NCBI GenBank assembly: GCA_032718475.1
Contig: JAUCBJ010000382.1
Coordinates: 1 to 26,210, forward strand
Direction of reading: 5' to 3'
Origin: Nemertoderma westbladi
Taxonomy: Eukaryota > Xenacoelomorpha > Nemertodermatida > Nemertodermatidae
Length of the DNA: 26,210 nt
In this document: one piece after another, positions 9,293 to 18,044 of the stretch
Position numbering within the stretch: position 1 is the first letter of the stretch
Layout of the letters: the number at the start of each line of letters is the position of its first letter
Program-made: the position numbers and the translations under genes
The notes under the pieces: model-generated
Told to the model about the DNA's origin: nothing
The model's input: only the letters and a program-made list of their open reading frames with translations
The model's database searches: none

Positions 9293-10747
9293 TTACCCCC
9301 CCCCCCCCCCGCCCGTACGGTCACACCAGTCTCGGGTCTGTCGTGCGGTCCCTGTAAGTGGGGTATTAATAAATGTATCCATGGCCCTTGGCTCCTCGAA
9401 AGCACCCGAGCCAGCGTCACTCTCTGACAACCCCATCTGCGCCAGTTCCAGTTTGCGCTTCTGTCTAGTTTGGTATTGCATAAGCCCGCTAAGGCGATTA
9501 TGTAAATCATCTTGCACACACTTCCCTTCTGCCGCTCTTTCCTTATTCTCCCGCGCGTTCTGCTCGGCCAATTCCGTCTCTCTCCCAACTCTCTCCATTC
9601 GTCTCACCTCCCTCGCCACCTCACACTCTCTACGTCCCGCCTCGCGCTCTTTACGTTCACTTTGCTCTCTCGCCTCACGCTCCTTACGTTCACTTTCCTC
9701 TTTCGCCTCACGCTCTTCTTGTTCCTTCCTTCCTATTTCCTCGCACTCCCTAAAGCTTCTCGCGGCCTTCTCGGCCCTCTCTCCGGTCTCTCTAGCCAGT
9801 TCCATTTCTTTCTCTAATAGCGCTCTCCCCTCCTCTAACTGTCTCTCTATTTCTCTCTGGTCTTGCGCTATCAGATCGAGATGGTACACCGCATTTATTT
9901 CCCTCACCCGTCTTTCTTTTGCGGAGGATGTAGCAGACTTATCGGTTGCGACGGATTCCCTCCGCCTTCCCGTCCTACTAACTTTCCCCCGCCCCCCAGA
10001 ACTTCCTCCGACCGACGAGACCGAATCTTCGGGGTTAACCTCGGATTCGCCCTCCTGCGGTCTCCTCCAACCCACTAATTTTACTCCCCGGGCATCGACT
10101 AAGTATGGCCCTATGTACACTACATTAGGCTGTATACCCCTACACTCCCATAGATCACACAGTTCGCTGGCGACCTCCCTCGCTCTCCCCTCGGCTAGTT
10201 CTCTCTGTCCAAAGCGCATTAGGTAGTTAAAGTGTTCGTTCGACTCACCTAGTCGCCTTTTCAACTTCACCTGATCTATCTTGGCCCCGCCTTTGGTCTC
10301 TTTGAGCAGTTTCCGGGTCGCGTTGTAGGCCCGTCGAAGTTGATCGCTGACCCCGACGTCCTCGTCGCCGACGTCTCCTCTATCTCTCCGGGTCTGGCGT
10401 CGTACCGTCGGCCCCACCGTTGCCGTTCCGGTGGACCGTTCGTCGCCCTCGGCCTGTGGCTGGCTGGCGACATCGGCACGTTGACAGCCGTCGTGTGTCG
10501 ACTCATCTTTCTCTCCTCCCGACTCGTCTCTCCTTTCTCTCGACTCGTCTCTCCTTTCTCTCGACTCGTCTGTCCTTTCTCTCGACTCGTCTTCTAGTTC
10601 CAGACGGCCCCCCTCGTCCTGAATTGCCGGATCGCCCGTTGTGGATGGCTCCGGTGTCGTGGGCCGGTACCGTCTTGTCGCGGCCTCGTGGATCGTTAGA
10701 TCACCGTCCGGGGTCCGCGGCGGTGTCGTTTCTCCTGTTCGACTCAT
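9293..10747 (-). CDS. ORF1 start of the BEL-type element: disordered N terminus, conserved-looking helical domain, long coiled coil
   Basis: 484 codons from an ATG at 10745-10747 (MSRTGETTPPRTPDG). An open stretch extends about 25 codons above that ATG without another obvious start. Residues 1-140 are Thr/Pro- and Arg/Glu-rich with 7-residue repeats (DESRERR). Residues about 150-230 look folded (LGESNEHFNYLMRFGQREL, then CDLWECRGIQPNVVYIGPYL); I do not recognise this domain. From about 285 to 440 there is a highly charged heptad-like coiled coil (REIERQLEEGRALLEKEMEL, REARE and ERKEREA repeats). The frame ends in poly-Gly at the C15 tract with TAA at 9293-9295. Placed immediately upstream of the gag segments on the same strand, it is probably a structural extension of gag, though a separate ORF remains possible. 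Confidence 0.65.
   Translation of the reverse strand: MSRTGETTPPRTPDGDLTIHEAATRRYRPTTPEPSTTGDPAIQDEGGRLELEDESRERTDESRERRDESRERRDESGGEKDESTHDGCQRADVASQPQAEGDERSTGTATVGPTVRRQTRRDRGDVGDEDVGVSDQLRRAYNATRKLLKETKGGAKIDQVKLKRRLGESNEHFNYLMRFGQRELAEGRAREVASELCDLWECRGIQPNVVYIGPYLVDARGVKLVGWRRPQEGESEVNPEDSVSSVGGSSGGRGKVSRTGRRRESVATDKSATSSAKERRVREINAVYHLDLIAQDQREIERQLEEGRALLEKEMELARETGERAEKAARSFRECEEIGRKEQEEREAKEESERKEREAREQSERKEREAGRRECEVAREVRRMERVGRETELAEQNARENKERAAEGKCVQDDLHNRLSGLMQYQTRQKRKLELAQMGLSESDAGSGAFEEPRAMDTFINTPLTGTARQTRDWCDRTGGGGGG
9296..9310. repeat. C15 homopolymer between coiled-coil and Asn-rich segments
   Basis: The coiled-coil frame ends in six Gly codons and TAA here, while the Asn-rich frame emerges from the other side of the same tract. 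Confidence 0.9.
10506..10594 (-). repeat. 21-bp coding repeat (DESRERR units)
   Basis: Four units of a 21-bp repeat (GACTCGTCTCTCCTTTCTCTC on the plus strand, with variants) code a seven-residue acidic/basic motif. It lies within the disordered N-terminal region of ORF1. Confidence 0.85.
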
Positions 10748-11205
10748 CGCGTACTTTAGATTGGTGGCTGGTAGTCTATCGCTTAGGGCAGCAGTTGATT
10801 CAATTACTAGGGCAGCAGTTGTTCTTCAATTACTGTGACGGGATCCAGGAAGGATTCCGGTTTATCCGGTTTTCAATTTACGCGTCCCCGCCGTGTGTGA
10901 AAGGTAAAAGAGAGTTATTGATCGCTGTATATAGTTCTTCGGGTATAATAGTATAAGATATAATATGATGATAACATAAAGTATAAGATGTAATATTGGA
11001 AACACACAGTGATGTACAGACGGTAAGACGGTAATTGAAGTTCCGATACTACCCTAGCTAAACTGACCTAACTATGTACTGAGTAAATGGCACACTGACT
11101 AAATGATTCGTTATACTGATAATATGTATTGCACGGTTGGCCAAGTTACGTTACCCAGCCGGTGCCTTCCCCCCCATTGGCTAATAACCCGGTTGTCGCC
11201 CTTTG

Positions 11206-11223
11206 CCCCCCCCCCCCCCCCCC
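11206..11223. repeat. C18 homopolymer tract
   Basis: Noncoding run of 18 C between GTCGCCCTTTG and TGAAGTGC, of the same kind as the tracts inside the retroelement. Confidence 0.9.
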
Positions 11224-11260
11224 TGAAGTGCTTCCCTTCGCCCCTGCTATTCTCTCTCTT

Positions 11261-11279
11261 TCAGGGGTGTAACCCCTGA
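11261..11279. repeat. Perfect hairpin TCAGGGGT-gta-ACCCCTGA
   Basis: Eight-base arms (11261-11268 and 11272-11279) around a three-base loop. Perfect pairing, moderate GC content, no following T run, so not an obvious terminator. Possibly part of a lost LTR or leader. Confidence 0.7.
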
Positions 11280-11330
11280 CCCTTATTGTACGTGTGTGTG
11301 TGTATTTTCTCCTTCCCACTTTGTTGGGTG

Positions 11331-11358
11331 ACACGAGGTTGATTGCTCACCCTCGTGT
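11331..11358. repeat. Perfect hairpin ACACGAGG...CCTCGTGT
   Basis: Eight-base arms (11331-11338 and 11351-11358) with a 12-base loop, 50 bp from the preceding hairpin. Confidence 0.7.
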
Positions 11359-11656
11359 TTCCCAATATTGCTTAACGGCTCACTTTGTGGGGTGGTTAGC
11401 GGAATTGGATAAGCTAACATATAGAATCAGTACATTTAAGCCCATATTATATAATATATCATTTTATCATATCCCATATCATATTAGACCACATCATATA
11501 ATGACATATGACACAATGTCATATAATGAATATAAATATAATGAATTAAAAAAAAGGTATAGAAAATAGAAAAGGAATTGTTTGATTTTGGACAACTCTG
11601 GAATGGTTTGCAATTTTAAATGTTGGGTCTGGGTCATTATAAATTATATTATATAA

Positions 11657-13001
11657 CATTCCAAATTTCGATTTTATGTAGATTGTAGTAGTGAAGAGAT
11701 CCATGAAGAGGACTTATCGATTCTTCAACACTTTCGGGATGGGAAGAGATGCGTTTATGTCGGTAGTGGGGGAATCTTTATCTGCGACGCATCAAATATC
11801 GCTGTTATCCAACAACTAAAATACGACGATTTTAGTAGAATAAACAGTTGTGCAGTTTCTATGGATGGTAAGAGGATTGCGTGGACTGTCAATGGTTGGG
11901 ATGGAAAAGTAATTTTTTGGGATGTAGAAAAAAACGAATTGTTACTAAACATTCGATACAATGAACTCCAATTACAGTTCGAGCAAACCGAAACACTGTG
12001 GGGAGGCATCCACTTTAGTCCTACAAATGCAAATATCGCAGTCATGGGTGGCGCTAAAGGTGGCATTTTAATTATTGTGTTAACTGGTACCGGCAATACT
12101 TTCACACATTTTGGTTGGCTCGCCCATGGTGATAGGGTATCCGATGTTATATTCAATAGCTCGGGTACCGAGTTAATCAGCTGTTCCAGTGATGGAACAG
12201 TTAAACAGTGGAACACTGAAGGGGATCTTATGGAGGAACTTTGCTCAAAGGGGAGAGTAGTGAATTCGGTAGGATTTAATTCTGATAACAGTAAACTGCT
12301 AATAGGGGGAAACGGGTTTACAAAGTGTATTTCATTCATAACAGGAGAAGAATTATGGGAACAGAGCAACTTAGGATCGGTAGTTAAGTGGGAACCTCAT
12401 TGTGAGAAGGTTTGCTCTGCTGGAGAGGTACCAGGATGGTTCATCTTATATTATGATTTTGGATGGTAGGAATGGGAGAAAGATACGGGATTATGAGGGG
12501 CCGCCTGATAGGGAGGGAAATTGGTTCCAGTCTATTGACTTTCATCCAGATGGAACTTACTTAATGGTTGGTTATAAAAATGGAACTATTATTAAAATTG
12601 ATATAAACCAAAACCAAAAGATAAATCATGTTAGTGTGGGAGAGCTATACGAGAAAATAAAGACGGCCGAAACATTGGAAGAATTAGGGAAAAGCATTGG
12701 GGCGGTGGGTCCGTTACGGGCCGTTGAACAACAAAAGGTAAGGGAATTATATTTCCCTTATATACTTACAGAGAAACAGTACGAACTTGTAACAAAATTA
12801 GAAGGTCATAAACTCCTGTTATATCTAAGAAGTAAATTTGTAATCACGCAAGATCAGTTTGAAATAATTCAATCCCATAAAGGTAATTTTTCACAAAACA
12901 GTGAACTAATTGAATATCTAAAGAAGAGACCCTACAAAGACTTTCTTACTTTCTGTGATGGGCTTAGGGAAACTAACCAAGAACACTTACTGTTATTATA
13001 G
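11657..13001 (+). CDS. WD40-repeat propeller with C-terminal CARD domain (one frameshift; 5' exon not certain)
   Basis: The open frame follows a TAA at 11654-11656 and ends with TAG at 12999-13001. About seven WD40 blades can be seen: CVYVGSGGIFICDAS near 11745; AWTVNGWDGKVIFWDV at 11879; NIAVMGGAKGGILIIV near 12030; HGDRVSDVIFNSSGTELISC, then DGTVKQW, near 12130-12210; LLIGGNG then GEELW near 12300; YIMILDGRNGRKI near 12450; and FQSIDFHPDGTYLMVGYKNG near 12530. After a linker, about 12753-12998 is a CARD: six-helix-like sequence LYFPYILTEKQYELVTKL, YLRSKFVITQDQFEIIQ, LIEYLKKRPYKDFLTFCDGL, ending in RETNQEHLLLL. WD40 propellers bind proteins and CARDs pair with other CARDs in apoptosis or innate immunity, so this looks like an adaptor or sensor. 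The frame shifts by one base between about 12424 and 12465. The start could be ATG 11861, but blade sequence begins about 140 bp earlier, so an upstream exon is likely; AG acceptors occur at 11680-11691. AATAAA occurs near 13436. It could be a recent pseudogene or an assembly error. Confidence 0.75.
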
Positions 13002-13188
13002 AAAATGATTTCAATTCATTACATAGGAAACATACAGACTTTTTCCTATTGAAACAGAAATGTATTATTTTCCGAGTGAACGTTATTTATAACTAAAAAC
13101 ATTCGTTTTTCATACGTCATTTTAGTCCACAAGTTTGTCTTTTCAACTTTTAAAGGTACATAGTTCATAGAAAACAGTTCATACTTAA

Positions 13189-13214
13189 GGGGGGGGGGGG
13201 GGGGGGGGGGGGGG
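13189..13214. repeat. G26 homopolymer tract
   Basis: Longest homopolymer in the window, about 190 bp beyond the WD40-CARD stop codon. Confidence 0.9.
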
Positions 13215-13333
13215 TACACCATTTTGGGACAACTCAAAAAAAACAAACAAACAAAAAAAAACCGTATGGTCATAAAAGCAATTTGATTTTGAGATTGTTT
13301 TTTATTATAATATTTGAACTACTTGTTTTTTTC

Positions 13334-13349
13334 GTGCCCCACGGGGCAC
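13334..13349. repeat. Perfect short hairpin GTGCCCC-AC-GGGGCAC
   Basis: Seven-base GC-rich arms around two bases. Too tight a loop for a stable RNA hairpin without opening one pair; possibly a short palindromic insertion. Confidence 0.6.
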
Positions 13350-13672
13350 ATTTAAGATTACCAAAAATTGCCTTCAATGTTTTATTTGAGTTCTATAGTC
13401 GTGATCAGCATCCTAAAAACCACTTTATACTACAAATAAATTTATATTAGTGAGCCATAAAATCTTTTGACATTTTCTGGACGAAGAATACTGAACATGG
13501 GTGCTAGAAAGGGACAACAGCACCAACACTAACATAGCCATGTAAGGTAAATGGCTTTTGTTATGTTGGGTAGCCCACTAAATATTAGGGAAAGTCAAGA
13601 AATATCGGTTTTCTCAATAAACTGACTCAAAGATACAGATGAATTCGAAAAATATATTTTTATTTTAAATGA

Positions 13673-13686
13673 CCCCCCCCCCCCCC
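13673..13686. repeat. C14 homopolymer tract
   Basis: Noncoding run of 14 C between AAATGA and TTCGGGAC in the AT-rich spacer. Confidence 0.9.
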
Positions 13687-14429
13687 TTCGGGACAAATAA
13701 GGGTTAAATTTTAAACTATCAAACTATAAATTTTTATAACTATGCATAGCCAAATTTATTGTTTGCCAAGTTTTTTGCTATTATTTTTATTGCTGATTTT
13801 CTATTCTTATTTTTAATATACTCCCGTAGTGCTTTTAGGATATATATTGAAATTGTTTATTTTTTCGGAAAGTGTTTTTGACATGTCGTTTCGATATTAT
13901 TGTAAAAGACGATAAATTGAACTTTAATTTGGATGGAATTAGTAGGACGGGGTCCAGTTGTTGGACCAGTTAACGAATTTTTGGAAATCGGAGGGGAATT
14001 TTTGTTTGTTATATTTAATTAATTCAGTAAGAACACTCGACGGCTGAAATATATTTATTAGAAGGTCTAAATTTTGTAGAAATATGGTCAATCAGTGTTT
14101 TAGAATGAGGCGTGATTCGGATCTCGTGCACAATTAGTTTTTGGACACCGAAAGTATTAAGTGTGTTATTATTTCGGTAGACTCCCCAGGTTATGTGGTC
14201 CCAATTTACTGTTTACGGTTAGTGGTAGGTCTGCCAGGTCTCAGTATAACCCACAAGACTCGCACCCGTCGATGGTATAGTCAGTCTACAGTGTGTATTC
14301 TAGACCTTGTCGAATGTAGAGTAAACTACCTTCACATTTAGATGTTATGCCATCTTTACAAAAACGTTTTGTTATCACCATGCAATCCACAATTGGCAAG
14401 CCCAATGCAGCGGGTGTGTATTGAGCGAG

Positions 14430-15430
14430 AATGCTATCCCTGCTTATCAACAAAGTTGCACCGCCACAACTCCTTATCCCCCATGACTTTCGCGAGATTA
14501 TTAGCAACTTCTAGACCAGTGTCAATTAGGAGGCGTCTCATTAAGGTCATTGGCTGTCCACCATGCTCATTTTCCCCATTGGGCTGCCAAAGCACAAGGT
14601 TGTGCACAGGCTGGTCCTCACGGCGAAAGCAATGTCCTGCAAAGGGCGGAGGCGACTTTTTTCTAGTGTCAAGCTTGGGGGAACCAATGAAACACCTCCA
14701 ATGTTATATAATGTCTGGTTGGAGATGTGTGCATTGTACTTGACACAGTGAACCCGGTGTAGAATTGTTGTGAATGGGCCATCCAGAGGTTTGGTGTCCT
14801 CAGCAGTTAGAGCCCAGCATGGACTCCCATAGAGGAGTACTGGAACTACTTCTGCTCTAAATAATCGGACCTTAAGTTTCCGATGAATAATATGTGGAAA
14901 TCCTGGAAAGCCCATCCAATGCTGCCCATGCCTTTCCCTTGCGTATTCGAAGGTCCTCACCTGACTTATGGATCCATGATCCCAGGTAACAGAAGTTGTC
15001 CACATGCTCATTGCTCAAGCATACCGTCGTCATGATGCCGTACTGATCGTCGTTATGCTCATCCGATCAGAGACTTGCTAACGACTTTCAAAGTTAACTG
15101 TCAAAATGTAGGTCTTTTGGGAGATAACAAAAAGACCAACACTAGAAGCAGCATGTTCTAATGAGCTGAGGAGCCGTTGGGCTCCCTCTAATGATTCTGA
15201 GAGTACTCCTAAGTCATCAGCAAAGTCTAGATCAGTTAGGTACTTGGCAGGATTTCCTCGACTTCTGGAGCCAATAGTTGGAGTTACCATCACCCCATCA
15301 TCATTATGATGATCTAAGGACATGCGTAGAACATAGTCAACCACAATTATGAACAAGAATGGCGCAAAGTGTGTCTCCTTGGAGGACTCCCTATAACCAG
15401 GGAGTAACCAGACCTTTTGGGAAGAGTGGA
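14430..15430 (-). pseudogene. Decayed non-LTR retrotransposon reverse transcriptase, 3' half
   Basis: Reading 15430 to 14430 on the minus strand gives, in shifting frames, the conserved order of a non-LTR RT: a GVLQGDTL phrase near 15390, APFLFIIVVDYVLR near 15350, and the catalytic LDFADDLGVLSES (FADD) near 15220. These are followed by LLSSLEHAASSVGLFV, a YLGSWI phrase near 14970, KVRLFRAEVVPVLLYGS near 14850, FTTILHRVHCVKYNAHISNQ near 14750, and DTGLEVANNLAKVMGDKELW near 14500. The frame changes several times, so it is dead. Endonuclease and the RT N terminus are absent: a 5'-truncated copy, as is typical of target-primed insertion. It belongs to the RTE/CR1-like group of endonuclease-RT elements; the exact clade is uncertain. 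Confidence 0.85.
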
Positions 15431-15879
15431 AACAGCGAATAAATCTTAAGTCTCATAGTATAAACGTTTCGAATCAATACATTGTCATCGTCAGTAACAC
15501 TAAATTAAATGCAGCACTAAACACAGAAATAATACCTAGAAATATATAAGTCAAGCACACTACATACTAGAATACAAAAACAGAACAACGAAAATACAGA
15601 AGTAACAATACAGCAGTCATGCAGTCAGCACAACAGAACCGTTTTTAACCGAACAGGTAGCCTTACAAATAGGTGGTGAAATAGGGAACAAATATATGAC
15701 CATATATCTTTTTTGGGATTCTTATCAATAATATAACACTGAAATATATCGTACATTTTTGATTAGGGCATTTTTGTATTTGTTTTCAATGCGCGGCACG
15801 AAAAAATAGCACAAAATTAATAATTAAACGTCATCACCAAATGAACCTGATGGTTAGATATTATGGGTTTTCTGAGATA
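15431..15879. other. Noncoding stretch upstream of the non-LTR fragment
   Basis: AT-rich, no open frame of interest. On the minus strand, CTGACGA at about 15487-15493 is followed 17 bases later by GAAACG. This ribozyme-like spacing is treated under findings. The rest shows nothing recognisable. Confidence 0.5.
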
Positions 15880-16290
15880 CTGATCACGAATATCACACTC
15901 AAAAATATCGTATTATCCAACCAAATTCGATGTTTGCCGTTTGAAATTCTTTGCTACTTGTATTTTTCGTCCCACCAGAAAAGCACCAAAGATCATAGTT
16001 TGATTTTTAATGTGTTGTATCGTGATCAACGACCTGGAAAACCAGTATATCTTCAGAATTACCAAACCAATGGCAAAATTTAACAGTTTACAATTTTGTG
16101 CGACTTGTAGTTTTCGTTCTGGGGCTCCAGAATAGACCGAAATTAGGTTTGCATTACCAGAAATATTTATAACTAGTGTCATCGTGATCAGCGACCTTGT
16201 AAACCCGTATATGTTCAGAATTATGAAACACAAATTATTTTAGTTAAACATAATTTTGCGCGTGTTTTTCTTCCTCGGGGACCAAAATAG
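15880..16290. repeat. Diverged tandem units of about 166 bp
   Basis: The block TCGTGATCA-CGACCT-AAACC-GTATAT-TTCAGAATTA appears at 16019 and again 166 bp later, each followed by AATTTTG(T/C)GCG and a TTTTTC/TTTTCGT phrase and then a GCACCAAA-type phrase. A weaker unit precedes them at about 15880. At the protein level the minus strand shows the duplication as ILNIYGFTRSLIT and ILKIYWFSRSLIT. Similar scraps lie near 13398 and 15780. It looks like an old dispersed/tandem repeat family, not a gene. Confidence 0.65.
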
Positions 16291-16644
16291 CACCAAATAT
16301 GATGGTAGCCTTGCCAAATAAATTTTTTAACAAAAATTTTTTAATTTTTGAGCCAAGAACTAAAAAATTTCTAAACTGTATGTACTGTACTGTATGTCTT
16401 AATTACTTTAATTTGCAAAGTAGAACTTTTTCGTTGAAAAGTGAAATTAGAAAAGAATTACATTATTTTTCGATAAAATAATAAATTATGTTCATAAATT
16501 TGATATTTTTGTTGCTTAATTATTTCAATTAAATTTATTAGATAATAGTATGAAATAGATAAATCATATATTTCTACATTATATTCAATTAAATAAATTT
16601 ATATTGAATTGTATTAATTAATAGTGATGTATTCGGAAATTAAA
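16291..16644. other. AT-rich stretch, no gene seen
   Basis: Very AT-rich sequence between the 166-bp repeats and the (ATT)n run. There is no open frame with recognisable content and no RNA gene. Confidence 0.5.
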
Positions 16645-16669
16645 TATTATTATTATTATTATTATTATT
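16645..16669. repeat. (ATT)n microsatellite
   Basis: About eight uninterrupted ATT units inside very AT-rich DNA. Confidence 0.9.
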
Positions 16670-16890
16670 TAGTGATATTATTCATAATAATAATGTCGAA
16701 CATGACATTATAGTTCTTAATAGTTATCATTAATAATAGATTATTGCTAATCCACAATACATAAATATTTATGCAGAAGAAGTGTAGATGGTTAATTGTA
16801 TATTTTTAGATCGTTAAGTGGCAACAAATTTACTTTATTTTACACGTCAATATACCATGTAGTGGATTATAGTGTCGTAAATAAATGACA

Positions 16891-16907
16891 CCCCCCCCCC
16901 CCCCCCC
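16891..16907. repeat. C17 homopolymer tract
   Basis: A pure C run about 50 bp upstream of the 15-bp minisatellite. Confidence 0.9.
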
Positions 16908-16955
16908 AATGTTTCTACAAATCAATAGGTTTAAAACACAAATAGTTTGGTGTAC

Positions 16956-17729
16956 GGACAATTCCAACCCGGACAATTCGCCCAGGACAATTCCGACCCA
17001 GACAATATCGACCCGGACAATTCCAACCCGGGCAATTCCGACCAGGACAATAGCGACCCGGACAATTCGACCCGGACAATTCGACCCGGACAATAGCGAC
17101 CTGGACAATTGCAACCCGGACAATTGCGACCCGGACAATAGCGACCTGGACAATTGCGACCCGGACAATTCCGACCCATGCAATTCCGACACGGATAATT
17201 CGACCCGGACAATTCGACCCGGACAATAGCGACCTGGACAATTGCAACCCGGACAATTGCGACCCGGACAATAGCGACCTGGACAATTGCAACCCGGACA
17301 ATTGCGACCCGGACAATAGCGACCTGGACAATTGCGACCCGGACAATTCCGACCCATGCAATTCCGACACGGATAATTCCGATCCGGACAATTCCGACCC
17401 GGACAATTGCGACCCGGAGAATTGCGACCCGGACAATTCCGACCCATTCAATACCAACCCTAACAATTGCGATCCGGACAAGTCCGACCTGAACAATTCG
17501 ACCAGGACAATTCCGACCCGGACAATAGCGACCCGGACAATTGCGACCGGGACAATTCCGACCCTTGCAATTCCGACCCGGACAATTCTGACCCGGACAA
17601 TTCCGACCTGGACAATTCGACCTGGACTATTCCGACCCGGACAATTCAAACCCGGACAATTGCGACCCGGACAATTGCGACCCGGACAATTCCGACCCAT
17701 GCAATTCCAACCCTAACAATTCCGATCCG
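16956..17729. repeat. Minisatellite, 15-bp unit GGACAATTCCGACCC, about 50 copies
   Basis: The unit is GGACAATT(CC/GC/AGC)GACCC, mostly 15 bp with some 14-bp copies (GGACAATTCGACCC). Variant units form a higher-order pattern: a 45-bp block (AATAGCGACCTGG, AATTGCAACCCGG, AATTGCGACCCGG) occurs at 17092 and is repeated twice from 17226, each followed by the same variant tail with CCCATGCAATT and CACGGATAATT. This shows a block duplication inside the array. Both strands give long open frames (Asn-Cys-Pro-Gly-Arg type repeats) only because 15 is a multiple of three; I do not consider them genes. Confidence 0.95.
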
Positions 17730-17738
17730 TGCATGTCG

Positions 17739-17777
17739 GCGTTAAGTAATGTCCTCTAATGGGACATTACTTAACGC
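17739..17777. repeat. Perfect 16-bp-arm hairpin immediately after the minisatellite
   Basis: GCGTTAAGTAATGTCC (17739-17754), loop TCTAATG, then the exact reverse complement (17762-17777). It starts ten bases after the last minisatellite unit. It may be the end of a palindromic element or a replication-fork-type insertion. Confidence 0.9.
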
Positions 17778-18044
17778 TGTCATTGGGTACCACGTAAACA
17801 ATAGGTGGAAATTTGCCTGACAGCCAGATAGGCCTATTGCATTACCTACCGGTAGCTGGGCCTAGCTACAGTATATTATTATAACATGGCTCCAAACGCC
17901 ACCATAAATATAAGCTAACTTATTTATAACATAATTTATGTCATTTTTACATTTATTCATACAGCAACTAATATAATTTGTCTAGTTTCTATCACTTATA
18001 ATGTATATGTACAATCATTTCGTCATGTTAAAATTTTGGAATAA

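Larger units (their letters stand above)
8572..9310 (-). pseudogene. ORF1 region segment: Asn-rich stretch and 20-residue repeats
   Basis: The genuine part of this frame begins at the G tract (sense strand) at 9310-9296. It starts with NNNNTVDDVNINSTVL, then a long Asn-rich block (NNSNN repeated with ITQ/VVTQ/LIS spacers, about 9220-9030). It continues with three copies of a 20-residue unit beginning GLVGH (9.0-8.79 kb) and SRVDVSAREG. At EVRCGEW it enters the next G tract (8672-8656) and loses frame. The frame is formally open up to 9588, but the upstream part overlaps the better coiled-coil frame and is a shadow. Asn-rich low-complexity sequence and repeats suggest a flexible spacer. No enzyme domain seen. 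Confidence 0.6.
2263..10747 (-). mobile_element. Degenerate BEL/Pao-type LTR retrotransposon, internal region with unusually long 5' coding part
   Basis: On the minus strand the order is a long N-terminal ORF1 region, gag with zinc knuckles, aspartic protease (DSGA), RT, RNase H, then integrase with an HHCC finger, DDE core and DUF5641-like C terminus. This gag-pro-RT-RH-IN order, together with DUF1759-like gag sequence and the phrases YWTDS and NPADLLSRG, is typical of BEL/Pao. The coding span is about 8.5 kb, whereas most BEL elements total roughly 5-9 kb with LTRs, so this one is long at its 5' end. Pol carries four frameshifts, two premature stops and an altered RT catalytic motif, so this copy cannot move by itself. 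I compared 1140-2400 with 10748-11400 by eye and saw no matching LTRs and no convincing primer-binding site. The 3' LTR may lie left of the window, or the LTRs may have been lost. Confidence 0.9.
10748..11656. other. Noncoding leader/spacer between the retroelement and the WD40-CARD gene
   Basis: No supported gene. It contains a duplicated phrase (GGCAGCAGTTG at about 10790 and 10812), a C18 tract (11206-11223), two perfect 8-bp hairpins and AT-rich CATAT-type sequence at 11440-11550. If the BEL element retained a 5' LTR it should lie here, but I see no counterpart on the other side of the element. Confidence 0.6.
13002..14285. other. AT-rich intergenic stretch, no gene seen
   Basis: Contains a G26 tract (13189-13214), a C14 tract (13673-13686) and a small perfect hairpin at 13334. 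A scrap near 13398 (TCGTGATCAGC) resembles the 166-bp repeats found at 15.9-16.3 kb. No open frame with recognisable content. Confidence 0.6.

Noticed and set aside
9381-10226. 281-codon plus-strand ORF rich in Ser/Leu
   Set aside because: Mirror of the charged coiled-coil frame on the minus strand; composition bias alone keeps it open.
10820-10860. Primer-binding site (TGGATCCCG on the minus strand near 10845)
   Set aside because: I could not match it to a tRNA 3' end with confidence and there is no LTR end beside it.
12428-12469. GT...AG pair spanning the frame break in the WD40 gene, as a 42-nt intron
   Set aside because: Its length is a multiple of three, so removing it leaves the downstream frame closed (TGA follows), and it would delete good blade sequence.
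16830-17745. Long open frames of Cys-Pro-Gly-Arg or Asp-Asn-Ser repeats on both strands
   Set aside because: They are products of the 15-bp minisatellite being a multiple of three. Openness on several frames and both strands, with no start or domain, argues against a gene.
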